From: Polaribacter sp.
GTDB taxonomy: Bacteria > Bacteroidota > Bacteroidia > Flavobacteriales > Flavobacteriaceae
Direction: 5' to 3'
Length of the DNA: 64,000 nucleotides
NCBI GenBank assembly: GCA_020740485.1
Contig: DYMN01000006.1
Span: 27,840-91,839 of the forward strand
A model generated the notes under the pieces. That model was not told the DNA's origin, ran no database searches, and saw only the letters and a program-made list of their open reading frames with translations. Position 1 is the stretch's first letter; each line of letters starts with the position of its first letter. Of this stretch, positions 54,830-63,260 are shown piece after piece. A program made the translations under genes and the position numbers.

Positions 54830-57313
54830 ATGAATTACAAGATCGCTTTATTTACTTTTATTCTTTTCCCCATCGTAGTTTTCTCTCAAATCAAAGGCAC
54901 CGTAAAAGATGAAAAAGGAAATGCCTTGTCTTTTGTAAACGTTTATATAGAGGGGACTTACACCGGAACCACTACCAATGAATTGGGAAAATTTGAATTG
55001 TTTCTAAAAAAAGACCAAACCAAAGGCACCCTAGTTTTTCAATCCTTGGGATTTAAAACTCAAAAAATCACTTTTGATACACCCCATCAAATCTTTGAAG
55101 TTGTGATGGTGGAGGAAAGTTATGAGTTGGCGGAAGTTGCTATCACCTCCAAAGAAAATCCGGCTAATGCTATCATTCGAAATGCTATAAAAAACAGAGA
55201 AAAAAATAGTATGATTTATAAAAAATTTACCGCTGACTTTTATTCTCGCGGCATATTTAAATTGAAGAATATGCCTAAAAAAATCTTTGGGCAAGAGATA
55301 GGCGACTTAGACGGCGCTTTGGATTCTACCGGGACCGGAATCATTTATCTTTCAGAAACTGTATCGAAGGTGGCTTATGACCATCCAAATCAATTTTCAG
55401 AAACTATCATCGCTTCTAAAGTAAGTGGCGACCACAAAGGTTACTCGTTCAACACAGCCGATGGAGCCAATTTTGATTTTTATATGACTACGCTGAGTTT
55501 AGGCGGGATGAAAATGATTTCACCTATCGCCAACAATGCTTTTGCCTATTATAAATTCAAATTGGAATCTTCTTTCAAAGACAACAACGGATTCTTAATC
55601 AACAAAATACAACTAATTCCCAAAAGAGACAATGAACCGGTTTTTGATGGTTACCTATTTATCGTAGAGGACACGTGGCAGATCTACGGCGTTGATCTCA
55701 CTACTAAAGGAAAGAGAATTGCTAATGAGTTTACTAAAACCTTAGGAATTACCCAAAACTACACCTACAATCCCACAGATAAAATTTGGTCAAAAAATTC
55801 ACAAATTATAGATATTAATGCAGGCGCATTCGGAATTGATTTTTTTGGAAAATTCAATCACGTGTTCTCCAATTACAATTTTGAAAAGGTTTTTGAAAAA
55901 AAAGACTTCACAAAGCAAATGATTAATTATGAAAAAGAATCCAATAAAAAAACAGATGATTATTGGGGTAACCATCGGCAAGTGCCACTCACCGACGAAG
56001 AACAAAATGATTACATTCGCAAAGACAGCATTCGCGAAGTCAGAACGTCAGAAAAGTATTTAGACTCATTAGATAAGGTAAATAACAAACTCAAAATATT
56101 AGATTTGGTTACCGGCTATACTTACAACAATTCCTTTGAAAAATGGGGTTGGGGTTATGATGGAATGCTCAATTTCGGTAATTTTAATACGGTGCAAGGT
56201 TGGATTATCAGCAGTGGATTTTCTTTCTTTAAATCAAAAGAAGAACCCAATCAAAAAATGCGCATCAATACCAATTTAGAATACAGTTTTTCGGAGAAAA
56301 AATTAAGACCTACCTTGAGCTATTATAAGCGTTTTAACAATATTAATTACAAAACTTTACGTGTAGAAGGGGGTTGGAAAACCCAACAATTCAATGAAAA
56401 CAATCCGATTTTACCGATAACTAATTCATTTTCTACCTTGTATTTCAAAGACAATTTTTTAAAAATCTATGATAAAAAATTTGTAACCGTGAAGTTTTCA
56501 CAAGATCTAATTACAGGATTGCATTTGAAAACCGGATTGGAATTTGCAGCAAGAAGTCCGTTGCGCAACACCGATTTTCGCAGTTGGACCAAAAAAGACA
56601 AAATTTACACCTCAAACAATCCGCTACAACCCTTCAATGAAAATTCCGATGCGTTTGAAAAACATCATTTGTGGGTATTTAACCTTTCAACCCATATTAC
56701 TTTTGGTCAAAAATACATCAATCGTCCGGACGGAAGAATCAATGTTTCGACTAAAAACTATCCGAAATTTCAATTGACGTACAAAAAAGGATTATTAGGA
56801 AGCAAGGAAAATTTCAACTTTGATTATGCGGAAATTCACACCAATTACCATAAAAAAATGAGTAACAAAGGTGATTTTGGAATGAGTATTACCGCAGGGA
56901 AATTTCTAAATGCAGCTAATATCGCCTTGGCTGATTACAAGCATTTTAACGGGAATCAATCTTATGTGTCGGGAATAGGTGAAAACTTGGATAGTTTCAA
57001 TCTACTGCCCTATTATTCGCACAGTACATCAAAACAGTTTTTTGAACTGCACGCCGAGCATAATTTTAAAGGTTATATTATGAATAAAATACCGCTAATC
57101 AACAAGTTGAGAACCCAATTGGTAGTAGGTTATCATCAACTCTCATTACCGGAACAGAAACCATTTATGGAATTTACAGCCGGGTTGAGTAATGTAGGAT
57201 TTGGGAAATTTCGCCTTTTCCGAGTAGATTATGTAAGAGCCTATCAAGGCGATTTTATCAAAGATGGTGTTGTTTTTGGATTAGCGTTCATTGATGCGTT
57301 TGAAAGGAGATAG
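54830..57313 (+). CDS. DUF5686 outer-membrane protein with carboxypeptidase-like domain
   Basis: An 827-residue protein with signal peptide (IALFTFILFPIVVFS). Its N-terminal CarboxypepD_reg-like domain (IKGTVKDEKGNALSFVNVYIEG; TTTNELGKFELFL) is followed by a long DUF5686 region ending in a predicted barrel (FGKFRLFRVDYVRAYQGDF). It resembles receptor-type outer-membrane proteins but has no TonB plug. A TATATTTG box at 54745-54752 is a likely promoter. The next gene starts directly after its stop. Its role in the outer membrane is unknown. Confidence 0.88.
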   Translation: MNYKIALFTFILFPIVVFSQIKGTVKDEKGNALSFVNVYIEGTYTGTTTNELGKFELFLKKDQTKGTLVFQSLGFKTQKITFDTPHQIFEVVMVEESYELAEVAITSKENPANAIIRNAIKNREKNSMIYKKFTADFYSRGIFKLKNMPKKIFGQEIGDLDGALDSTGTGIIYLSETVSKVAYDHPNQFSETIIASKVSGDHKGYSFNTADGANFDFYMTTLSLGGMKMISPIANNAFAYYKFKLESSFKDNNGFLINKIQLIPKRDNEPVFDGYLFIVEDTWQIYGVDLTTKGKRIANEFTKTLGITQNYTYNPTDKIWSKNSQIIDINAGAFGIDFFGKFNHVFSNYNFEKVFEKKDFTKQMINYEKESNKKTDDYWGNHRQVPLTDEEQNDYIRKDSIREVRTSEKYLDSLDKVNNKLKILDLVTGYTYNNSFEKWGWGYDGMLNFGNFNTVQGWIISSGFSFFKSKEEPNQKMRINTNLEYSFSEKKLRPTLSYYKRFNNINYKTLRVEGGWKTQQFNENNPILPITNSFSTLYFKDNFLKIYDKKFVTVKFSQDLITGLHLKTGLEFAARSPLRNTDFRSWTKKDKIYTSNNPLQPFNENSDAFEKHHLWVFNLSTHITFGQKYINRPDGRINVSTKNYPKFQLTYKKGLLGSKENFNFDYAEIHTNYHKKMSNKGDFGMSITAGKFLNAANIALADYKHFNGNQSYVSGIGENLDSFNLLPYYSHSTSKQFFELHAEHNFKGYIMNKIPLINKLRTQLVVGYHQLSLPEQKPFMEFTAGLSNVGFGKFRLFRVDYVRAYQGDFIKDGVVFGLAFIDAFERR

Positions 57314-57919
57314 ATGAAAAACCAAAAAATCATTCTGATCATATTATTAATCTTGTTGGCAATTATAACTACCGCCATCAAACCTTTGTTCCCTCAAGAC
57401 CAATTATTGCAACATATTGGGACTTTTTGGTTACTTATACTCTTGTATTATGATATAAAAAAAATTCAAAAATGGTCAGGATTCATTGGAATATACTTAT
57501 TTACTATTTTACACATCATAGGAGCGCGCTATGTTTATTCCAATGTGCCTTATGACGAATGGTTCCCTTTCATTTTTGACCCTATTGTCATTAACGAACG
57601 CAACCATTTTGACCGATTCGTACATTTTAGTTTTGGTGTTTTATTTTTCCCTTTTTTAATGCAATGGATTAAGCGTTGGAATTTAAAAAGCGTTGGGAAA
57701 ACTATTTTAATCACTTGGTTAATGATACAAAGTATGAGCTTAATTTATGAGCTTTTGGAATGGAATTTAACACTAATGGCATCTCCCGAAGACGCTAATA
57801 CCTACAATGGTCAGCAAGGCGATATGTGGGATGCTCAAAAGGATATGACATTAGCGATGTTTGGTTCTACAATTATGTCAATTTATTATTTTTTAACCTT
57901 TAAAATCTTAAAAAAATGA
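57314..57919 (+). CDS. YjdF-like (DUF2238) membrane protein
   Basis: 201 residues with five or six membrane segments. Conserved YjdF/DUF2238 stretches are ARYVYSNVPYDEWF, NHFDRFVHFSFGVLFFPFL, SLIYELLEWN and QGDMWDAQKDM. Function is not established for the family. It begins at the base after the DUF5686 stop and overlaps the next gene by ATGA, so it is in one operon with both. Confidence 0.85.
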   Translation: MKNQKIILIILLILLAIITTAIKPLFPQDQLLQHIGTFWLLILLYYDIKKIQKWSGFIGIYLFTILHIIGARYVYSNVPYDEWFPFIFDPIVINERNHFDRFVHFSFGVLFFPFLMQWIKRWNLKSVGKTILITWLMIQSMSLIYELLEWNLTLMASPEDANTYNGQQGDMWDAQKDMTLAMFGSTIMSIYYFLTFKILKK

Positions 57920-58530
57920 AACCTTTATTTCAAATCTCGATTCTAATTTCGCTCTTCTTCATTTCTTGTACCCAATCACCAAAACCTGTTGAAAATACTG
58001 AAACAACAGCGGAAGTTTTCAATGAAGATGCAAAACTTGAATTAGACTCCTACTCCAAAAGAAGTTATGAAGATTTAATTGAAAAATTATTTAACGAAGC
58101 AATTAAAAACGATCCAAACCTAAAAAATTTGATGGCAGACATTAATTCATTTGATAAAAAAAAGGAAAATGATTTAAAAAAATATGATGACTTTAAAAAC
58201 TATGATAAAAGTTATAAAGATGCTTATAATGATATACTAAATCAGATTAAAGACAGTACATTAAAAAAAGAAACACAAAAATTATTTGATGAACTTATAA
58301 AACAACAAGATGTTAAAAACAGTCCTTTATGGGCAAAAGAAACAGCTTTGGATGCAAAACAATCTATGCTTCAAGATAAAGTTCTATTGATGAAGTTATT
58401 CGTAACATTTCCTATGATGCAAAAATATTGGGTAAATAAAAACCCGACAATCAAAATTTTTGATAAATCCAACAACGCAATTGATTCATTGTTAGAGAAA
58501 ACCCAACCCTACACAACCCTTGTAAAATGA
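57916..58530 (+). CDS. Lipoprotein of unknown function
   Basis: 204 residues starting MKPLFQISILISLFFISC, a clear lipobox signal. The mature part is Lys/Asp/Asn-rich and mostly helical, with several coiled segments (FDELIKQQDVKNSP; WAKETALDAKQSMLQDK). No domain is recognised. It overlaps the YjdF-like gene by 4 bp. Confidence 0.75.
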   Translation: MKPLFQISILISLFFISCTQSPKPVENTETTAEVFNEDAKLELDSYSKRSYEDLIEKLFNEAIKNDPNLKNLMADINSFDKKKENDLKKYDDFKNYDKSYKDAYNDILNQIKDSTLKKETQKLFDELIKQQDVKNSPLWAKETALDAKQSMLQDKVLLMKLFVTFPMMQKYWVNKNPTIKIFDKSNNAIDSLLEKTQPYTTLVK

Positions 58531-58536
58531 TTTAAT

Positions 58537-58860
58537 TTGACCGATTCAGAAAAAATACAACTCCTTCAAAAAGAGATTATTAAAACAAAAAAAATCATCA
58601 AGCAATATCAAGAGCAACTCAAACCCATTGCTCCCGATTGCGCTGTAGATGCGCTTTCGCGTATGGATACTATGATGGATAATAAGATAGTGGAACAATC
58701 ACTATCACAAAATATTATAAGGTTAAACCAACTCGAAATAGTATTGGAAAGCGTTGGTAAAAAAGGATTTGGTATTTGTAGAAAATGCGGTCAACCCATT
58801 GCCATCGGTAGAATATTGATTCGCCCGGAGAGTTTGTATTGTGTGCGATGTGCGGAGTAA
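58537..58860 (+). CDS. TraR/DksA-type C4 zinc-finger protein
   Basis: 107 residues. The N-terminal coiled coil (LLQKEIIKTKKIIKQYQEQL) and the C-terminal zinc finger (CRKCGQPIAIGR ... LYCVRCA) are those of the DksA/TraR family, which binds the RNA polymerase secondary channel. It lacks the DxxDxA acidic tip of DksA (a stretch like DALSRMD is in its place), so regulatory activity is uncertain. The start is TTG 58537, in the same frame as and two codons after the TGA of the lipoprotein gene. Confidence 0.82.
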   Translation: MTDSEKIQLLQKEIIKTKKIIKQYQEQLKPIAPDCAVDALSRMDTMMDNKIVEQSLSQNIIRLNQLEIVLESVGKKGFGICRKCGQPIAIGRILIRPESLYCVRCAE

Positions 58861-58972
58861 AAATAATTTACAGACTAAGAATGTTTTGAAAAACTTAGGG
58901 ATTAATTTTTAAAATCTCAATTTCTCATCTCAAAGCATATTTTTAGAAATTCATTTGAGATTTTTATTTAGG

Positions 58973-58989
58973 CTAAAGCCCGTCTTTAG
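58973..58989 (+). repeat. Short inverted repeat CTAAAG-N5-CTTTAG
   Basis: GGCTAAAGCCCGTCTTTAG is a common short interspersed palindrome of Bacteroidota genomes. It starts the 444-bp gene-free stretch 58861-59304. Confidence 0.5.
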
Positions 58990-59011
58990 TTTTTACTGTT
59001 GCCCCGCCCTT

Positions 59012-59036
59012 TGCCCCGCCCTTTAGGGCGGGGGCA
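59012..59036 (+). repeat. GC-rich palindrome TGCCCCGCCCT / AGGGCGGGGGCA
   Basis: A strong hairpin with one bulged G, preceded by a direct copy of GCCCCGCCCTT at 59001. It stands out by base composition from the AT-rich surroundings. It is of the REP type. Confidence 0.7.
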
Positions 59037-59131
59037 AATAATTTGAATCTGTTTTTTAGCCAAAACAATTGACTATATCCTAAAGGATTTGAAAACCTTC
59101 CAGGTTCTACTCACCCCAAAAATAGCGCAAA

Positions 59132-59236
59132 ATGAACGGCAATCACCTTTCCATAGTAGAAATACTGCGTGCGTGGATCGGCAGAGAGGATAAAAGATTG
59201 CCGGATGGGTTATTCCAAATTTTACGCCATTTGTAA
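59132..59236 (+). other. Possible small ORF or gene remnant
   Basis: ATG 59132 opens a 34-codon frame (MNGNHLSIVEILRAWIGRED ...) ending at TAA 59234. The local GC content is higher than in neighbouring sequence. It may be a relic of a repeat or a tiny gene; I recognise no family. Confidence 0.25.
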
Positions 59237-59240
59237 ACCC

Positions 59241-59261
59241 CGAAGGTTTTCATAACCTTCG
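59241..59261 (+). repeat. Palindrome CGAAGGTT-N5-AACCTTCG
   Basis: It belongs to the 'aaccccgaaggtt' type of intergenic repeat frequent in flavobacteria. A related but degenerate AAAACCTTCCAGGTT occurs at 59091-59106. The stretch 58861-59304 holds only such repeats. Confidence 0.6.
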
Positions 59262-59304
59262 CAGTTTGAACTTGAAACCTAAAACTTGAACCTCTGAAAA
59301 CCCA

Positions 59305-59631
59305 TTAAGGTTCCCAAAATAGCTCTTTAAAATTCACAATTTGATTGTCTACAATCACAGCACCTTCGTTTTCAAGGAGTTGTTGCATCAAGTTGGTGCC
59401 TTCAAAATGATGTTTTCCGGTGAGAATTCCTTTGCTGTTTACCACTCTGTGTGCAGGAACATCCTCCATGCCGTGTGATGCATTCATCGCCCAACCCACC
59501 ATACGCGCACTGCGAGTGGTTCCCAATTTTCTAGCAATTGCACCATAACTCGTCACACGACCAAAAGGAATTTGTCTGGCGATTTCATAGACTTTTTCAA
59601 AGAAGTTATCAGTTGTCGGAAACATTATCAA
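59305..59631 (-). CDS. Alkyltransferase-like (ATL) DNA-binding protein
   Basis: 108 residues of the MGMT fold (IPFGRVTSYGAIARKLG; RMVGWAMNA). The methyl-acceptor motif PCHRV of O6-alkylguanine transferases is PAHRV here, with Ala at about residue 60 instead of Cys. It therefore cannot accept the alkyl group and should act as an ATL protein that marks O6-alkylguanine for nucleotide excision repair. It overlaps trmB by 4 bp, so translation is coupled. M1 or M3 may be the start. Confidence 0.92.
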   Translation of the reverse strand: MIMFPTTDNFFEKVYEIARQIPFGRVTSYGAIARKLGTTRSARMVGWAMNASHGMEDVPAHRVVNSKGILTGKHHFEGTNLMQQLLENEGAVIVDNQIVNFKELFWEP

Positions 59632-60293
59632 ATAGGAAATTTAAACTGCAAATAGGTTATATCCTTATGCGAGAACATTTTTTCGTAGAAGGTTTGCACT
59701 TCGGTTACAATCGCCGGAGCACCTTCTTGATGATATACATCGTTATTAGAATACAAAATGGGATAACCCAAACCGGATAGTAATCCCAACGTGTAACCGT
59801 GAAGAAATTCGCTATCGGTTTTTAGGTGAACAATACCATTGGGTTGAAGAATGAGTTGGTATTTGTCTAAAAAAGATTTGTTGGTCAAGCGGTGTTTGGT
59901 ACGTTTGAACTTGATTTGCGGGTCGGGAAAAGTGATCCAAATTTCAGCTACTTCATTGGTTGCAAAACAAAGGTCAATCAACTCTATTTGAGTACGAAGA
60001 AAAACGACATTTGTTATATTTTCTTCAACAGCCGTCTTAGCTCCACGCCAGAAACGCGCGCCTTTGATATCAACGCCGATGTAATTAAACTCGGGATTGC
60101 GTTTTGCCATAGCAATAGTGTATTCACCTTTGCCACAACCTAACTCTAAAATGATGGGATGATTATTGTTAAAAAAAGATTGCCATTTCCCTTTCCATTG
60201 AAATCCGTTCAGAACTTCATCTCTAGAAGGTTGAATGACATTTTGAAAGGTTTCGTTTTCGCGAAATCTATTGAGTTTATTTTTGCTCCCCAC
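59628..60293 (-). CDS. trmB: tRNA (guanine-N7)-methyltransferase
   Basis: It methylates G46 in the variable loop of tRNAs with SAM. The 221 residues show the SAM motif ILELGCGKGEYTIAMA, NYIGVDIKGARFWRGAK and the substrate motif ITFPDPQIKFKRTKHRLT. It sits 4 bp downstream of the DUF6341 gene and overlaps the ATL gene. Confidence 0.96.
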   Translation of the reverse strand: MGSKNKLNRFRENETFQNVIQPSRDEVLNGFQWKGKWQSFFNNNHPIILELGCGKGEYTIAMAKRNPEFNYIGVDIKGARFWRGAKTAVEENITNVVFLRTQIELIDLCFATNEVAEIWITFPDPQIKFKRTKHRLTNKSFLDKYQLILQPNGIVHLKTDSEFLHGYTLGLLSGLGYPILYSNNDVYHQEGAPAIVTEVQTFYEKMFSHKDITYLQFKFPI

Positions 60294-60297
60294 AGAA

Positions 60298-60507
60298 CTA
60301 TGCTACGTCTTCTTTACCTTCTCTTTTGTATTTAAACATCTGCCCCATCCAATAAAATAGCGCTACAAAGCCTGTAAGAATAAGCACCCAACTGATTACA
60401 TTGGAGGTCCACCATCCTGAAACGTCTTTTCTAAAAAAATCATAAGGCAAGAAAAGTACGTTTTCAAAAAGACTTGCTAATAAAGTCCAAATATTATTTG
60501 CTAACAT
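60298..60507 (-). CDS. DUF6341-type small membrane protein
   Basis: 69 residues from ATG 60507 (MLANNIWTLLASLFENV) with one clear membrane segment (VISWVLILTGFVALFYWMGQM) and a charged tail. It matches my recollection of the short DUF6341 family found beside trmB in Flavobacteriia. The track start at 60531 lies inside a promoter box. Function unknown. Confidence 0.72.
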   Translation of the reverse strand: MLANNIWTLLASLFENVLFLPYDFFRKDVSGWWTSNVISWVLILTGFVALFYWMGQMFKYKREGKEDVA

Positions 60508-60528
60508 AAGTTTGTATTGTTTACTTTG

Positions 60529-60536
60529 CAAACGTA
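60529..60536 (-). promoter_or_regulatory. -7 box of the DUF6341-trmB-ATL unit
   Basis: Minus-strand TACGTTTG (TAnnTTTG), 22 nt upstream of ATG 60507. Confidence 0.5.
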
Positions 60537-60580
60537 ATTATTTTTTTTAATTTTTACTAAAACTCACTTTATTTTTTTAC

Positions 60581-61504
60581 ATGTTAGCCAAATTTTTTCA
60601 TCGTTCCGAACCTATTAGTTTTGTCTTTTTGATGATCTGGTTGGCTTTTTTGGTTTTCACTCATACCGAGAAAACAAATGTAAGTGGTATTGGCATCTCC
60701 TATTTTTTGTATTCTATTGGGCTTTTCTTTTTTTTTGTAGGACTGATGTTTTATGTTGATTTCTTAATTCAACGCTATAAGCTATCGCCCGCAAATTACA
60801 ATGCTCATTTCTTTTTTTTAATTTTATTAGGCTTGTTTCCCGATGTCATAGCCTTCAAACCAGTATTAATTTCATTGGGATTTATATTATTGGCAACCGG
60901 CAGTATTCTGAACCTCAGAAACAAAAATCTACTTTCTATAAAACTATTTAACAGTGGCTTTTTTTTAGGGATTGCTTATTTAATAGCCCCTATAAGTATT
61001 CTATATCTTGTTTTGATTTATATTGGTTATTTCGTCTATCTTAAAATCATAGATAAGAGATTGCTTATCCCTATCATAGGGTTTATTACACCCCTATTTT
61101 TAGTTTTCGCTTATTTTTATTGGAAAGACCAAGTGCCGATTTTTAAAAATTGGACTGAAATAGATATCACAACCAGTTTTTGGTGGGTAAGCGATTTTAA
61201 AACCGCTATACCCATATTCATTTACAGTGTTATTTTGGCTTTATTGACGCTCAAATATATTAGTATTGGTTCATTTTCAGAGTTGGATGAGGAAAGAAAC
61301 TACAAAATAATAATAGCTTTTTTGTTTGTAACTATCACTATACTTTTAATAAATAGCCATGCAATAAAATACCAAATCATTTGGTCTTTTTTCCCAGCCA
61401 TTTTTTTAATTGGCAATACAGTCCAGAAAATAAAGAGAAATTGGCTGAAAGAAAGTATATTCTATCTATCACTAATTACTTCTTTAATTGTATTTCTGTT
61501 ATAA
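60581..61504 (+). CDS. DUF6427-type polytopic membrane protein
   Basis: 307 residues with about nine hydrophobic segments. It starts MLAKFFHRSEPISFVFLMIW and ends in ESIFYLSLITSLIVFLL. It resembles the unnamed DUF6427 family of Flavobacteriia, often next to upp. No catalytic motif can be seen. It is convergent with upp and overlaps it by 6 bp. Confidence 0.72.
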   Translation: MLAKFFHRSEPISFVFLMIWLAFLVFTHTEKTNVSGIGISYFLYSIGLFFFFVGLMFYVDFLIQRYKLSPANYNAHFFFLILLGLFPDVIAFKPVLISLGFILLATGSILNLRNKNLLSIKLFNSGFFLGIAYLIAPISILYLVLIYIGYFVYLKIIDKRLLIPIIGFITPLFLVFAYFYWKDQVPIFKNWTEIDITTSFWWVSDFKTAIPIFIYSVILALLTLKYISIGSFSELDEERNYKIIIAFLFVTITILLINSHAIKYQIIWSFFPAIFLIGNTVQKIKRNWLKESIFYLSLITSLIVFLL

Positions 61505-62149
61505 CTTGTCTCCAAAGGACAAATCTCCTGCATCACCCAATCCAGGAACAATATAGCCCTTTTTATTAAGTTGATGGTCAATGGCTGCCACCCAAAGATG
61601 GGTGTTTTCGGAAAAGTGTTTTGAAATATAGTCTATTCCGTCCGCTGATGCGATAACTGACATTATATGAAGTTCATTAGGAGATCCGTGCGTTTTTAAT
61701 CCATCAAAAGTTTTAACTAAGGATTGTCCGGTAGCCAACATCGGGTCAGCTAAAATTAAGGTTTTATTATCCAAAGCCGGTGAAGCAAAATATTCCACTC
61801 TGATATCAAAACTACCGTCTTTTTCTACTTTCCGGTAAGCAGAAATAAAGGCATTTTGGGCGTGATCAAAAAAATTCAACACTCCTTGATGCAAAGGTAA
61901 ACCGGCTCTTAAAATGGAACAAATCACTAAATCATTTTCAGGTAAAAACACCTCTTTTATTCCTAAGGGTGTAACAATGTCTTTTTTTTCATAATTCAAG
62001 GTTTTGCTCATTTCATAGGCTAATATTTCTCCGATTCTCTCAATATTTTTTCTAAAGCGCATCGAATCTTTTTGAATGTTTTCATCTCTGATTTCATAGA
62101 TGAAATTATTGAGGATTGAATTTTGCTCGCCTATGTGATGAACTTGCAT
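61499..62149 (-). CDS. upp: Uracil phosphoribosyltransferase
   Basis: It salvages uracil to UMP with PRPP. The 216 residues include SILRAGLPLHQGVL and the PRPP-binding ILADPMLATGQSL; uracil binding is in GYIVPGLGDAGDLSFG. The family is normally about 208-216 residues. It lies 21 bp downstream of the cysteine-synthase-type gene on the same strand. Confidence 0.95.
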   Translation of the reverse strand: MQVHHIGEQNSILNNFIYEIRDENIQKDSMRFRKNIERIGEILAYEMSKTLNYEKKDIVTPLGIKEVFLPENDLVICSILRAGLPLHQGVLNFFDHAQNAFISAYRKVEKDGSFDIRVEYFASPALDNKTLILADPMLATGQSLVKTFDGLKTHGSPNELHIMSVIASADGIDYISKHFSENTHLWVAAIDHQLNKKGYIVPGLGDAGDLSFGDKL

Positions 62150-62170
62150 ATAAGACTTTTTTAGATGCGT

Positions 62171-63199
62171 TTATTTATGTAAATCTGCTGCATTTTCCGC
62201 AGGGCTGTCTGATTTGTATAGTTTCCCCATGTATTTTAAACCGTGATCCGGAAAACTCAATACAGCAAAACCTATTTTTTCATCGGGATGCAACATTTTG
62301 TATTTGATAAGAGCATCAATGGCTGCACCTCCGCTTCCCCCTATAAAAATACCTTCATTTTTCAACAAATCTTTGGCATTTTGAATACTGCTGTCATTGT
62401 CTATCTCTACACATTCGTCAATAAATTCTATTTTGAAAACACCGGGAATGATGTCTTTCCCAACCCCCTCTAAGGAAGTTGCTTTTTTCAAATCCGTGCG
62501 ATAAATTCCGGTTTCGCGAAAGGGTTTTAAAACAGAGCCTGCACTGTCAGCACAGATAATTTTTATATTTGGATTTTGAGATTTAAGAAAAGAACCCACT
62601 CCGGACACCGTTCCTCCAGTGCTGGCACTAGCAAAAAAGTGAGTAATTCTACCTTCGGTCTGTTCCCAAAGTTCTTTACCTAAACCGTTGTAATGGGCTA
62701 AATAATGATTTTCATTGTAGTTTTGATTCAAATAAAAAGCATTCGGATCTTCGGCTACAATTTTTTTTGCTACTGAATAATAGGATAACGGATCGTCCGG
62801 TTTTGCCTCTGCGGGACATTTGATAACCCGAGCTCCGAAAATTTGCAATTGTTCTATCTTAGCAGGAGCTGAACTGTCTTTTACGGTAAGCGTGCATTTG
62901 TAGCCTTTCAGCAAAGCCAAAAAAGCGATAGAAAGCCCTGTATTGCCACTGGTAGCATCTACAATGGTCATGCCCGGTTTTAACGTGCCCTCTTTTTCAG
63001 CTTGATCAATGATGTAATTTACAATTCTATCTTTTATAGAACCGGATGGATTATAAGACTCCATCTTTCCGTAGATATCACAGCCTAATTTTTTACTTAA
63101 ATGGTTTAATCTGATTAGAGGCGTATTTCCAATTATATCTAATAAACTAGCATAAACTTCTTTTGTGCTTTTGGAAATAAATAGTTCCGAATCGTTCAT
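62171..63199 (-). CDS. PLP-dependent cysteine synthase / cystathionine beta-synthase family enzyme
   Basis: A fold-type II PLP enzyme. PLP-lysine is in NPSGSIKDRIVNYI, TSGNTGLSIAFLAL binds the substrate carboxylate, and ASTGGTVSGVG binds the phosphate. It has no C-terminal CBS (Bateman) pair, and the form DIIGNTPLIRLNHL fits both CysK and CBS-type enzymes. It probably makes cysteine or cystathionine. I used ATG 63199 (MNDSELF); an ATG at 63220 is also possible. Confidence 0.88.
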   Translation of the reverse strand: MNDSELFISKSTKEVYASLLDIIGNTPLIRLNHLSKKLGCDIYGKMESYNPSGSIKDRIVNYIIDQAEKEGTLKPGMTIVDATSGNTGLSIAFLALLKGYKCTLTVKDSSAPAKIEQLQIFGARVIKCPAEAKPDDPLSYYSVAKKIVAEDPNAFYLNQNYNENHYLAHYNGLGKELWEQTEGRITHFFASASTGGTVSGVGSFLKSQNPNIKIICADSAGSVLKPFRETGIYRTDLKKATSLEGVGKDIIPGVFKIEFIDECVEIDNDSSIQNAKDLLKNEGIFIGGSGGAAIDALIKYKMLHPDEKIGFAVLSFPDHGLKYMGKLYKSDSPAENAADLHK

Positions 63200-63260
63200 T
63201 TCTAAATAAAATATATACATAAAGAGCTGTTTAAAAGGTGGTTAACTCTTCATGGGTTGA

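Noticed and set aside
59538-60143. Plus-strand ORFs across ATL and trmB
   Set aside because: They are antisense shadows of two well-supported genes.
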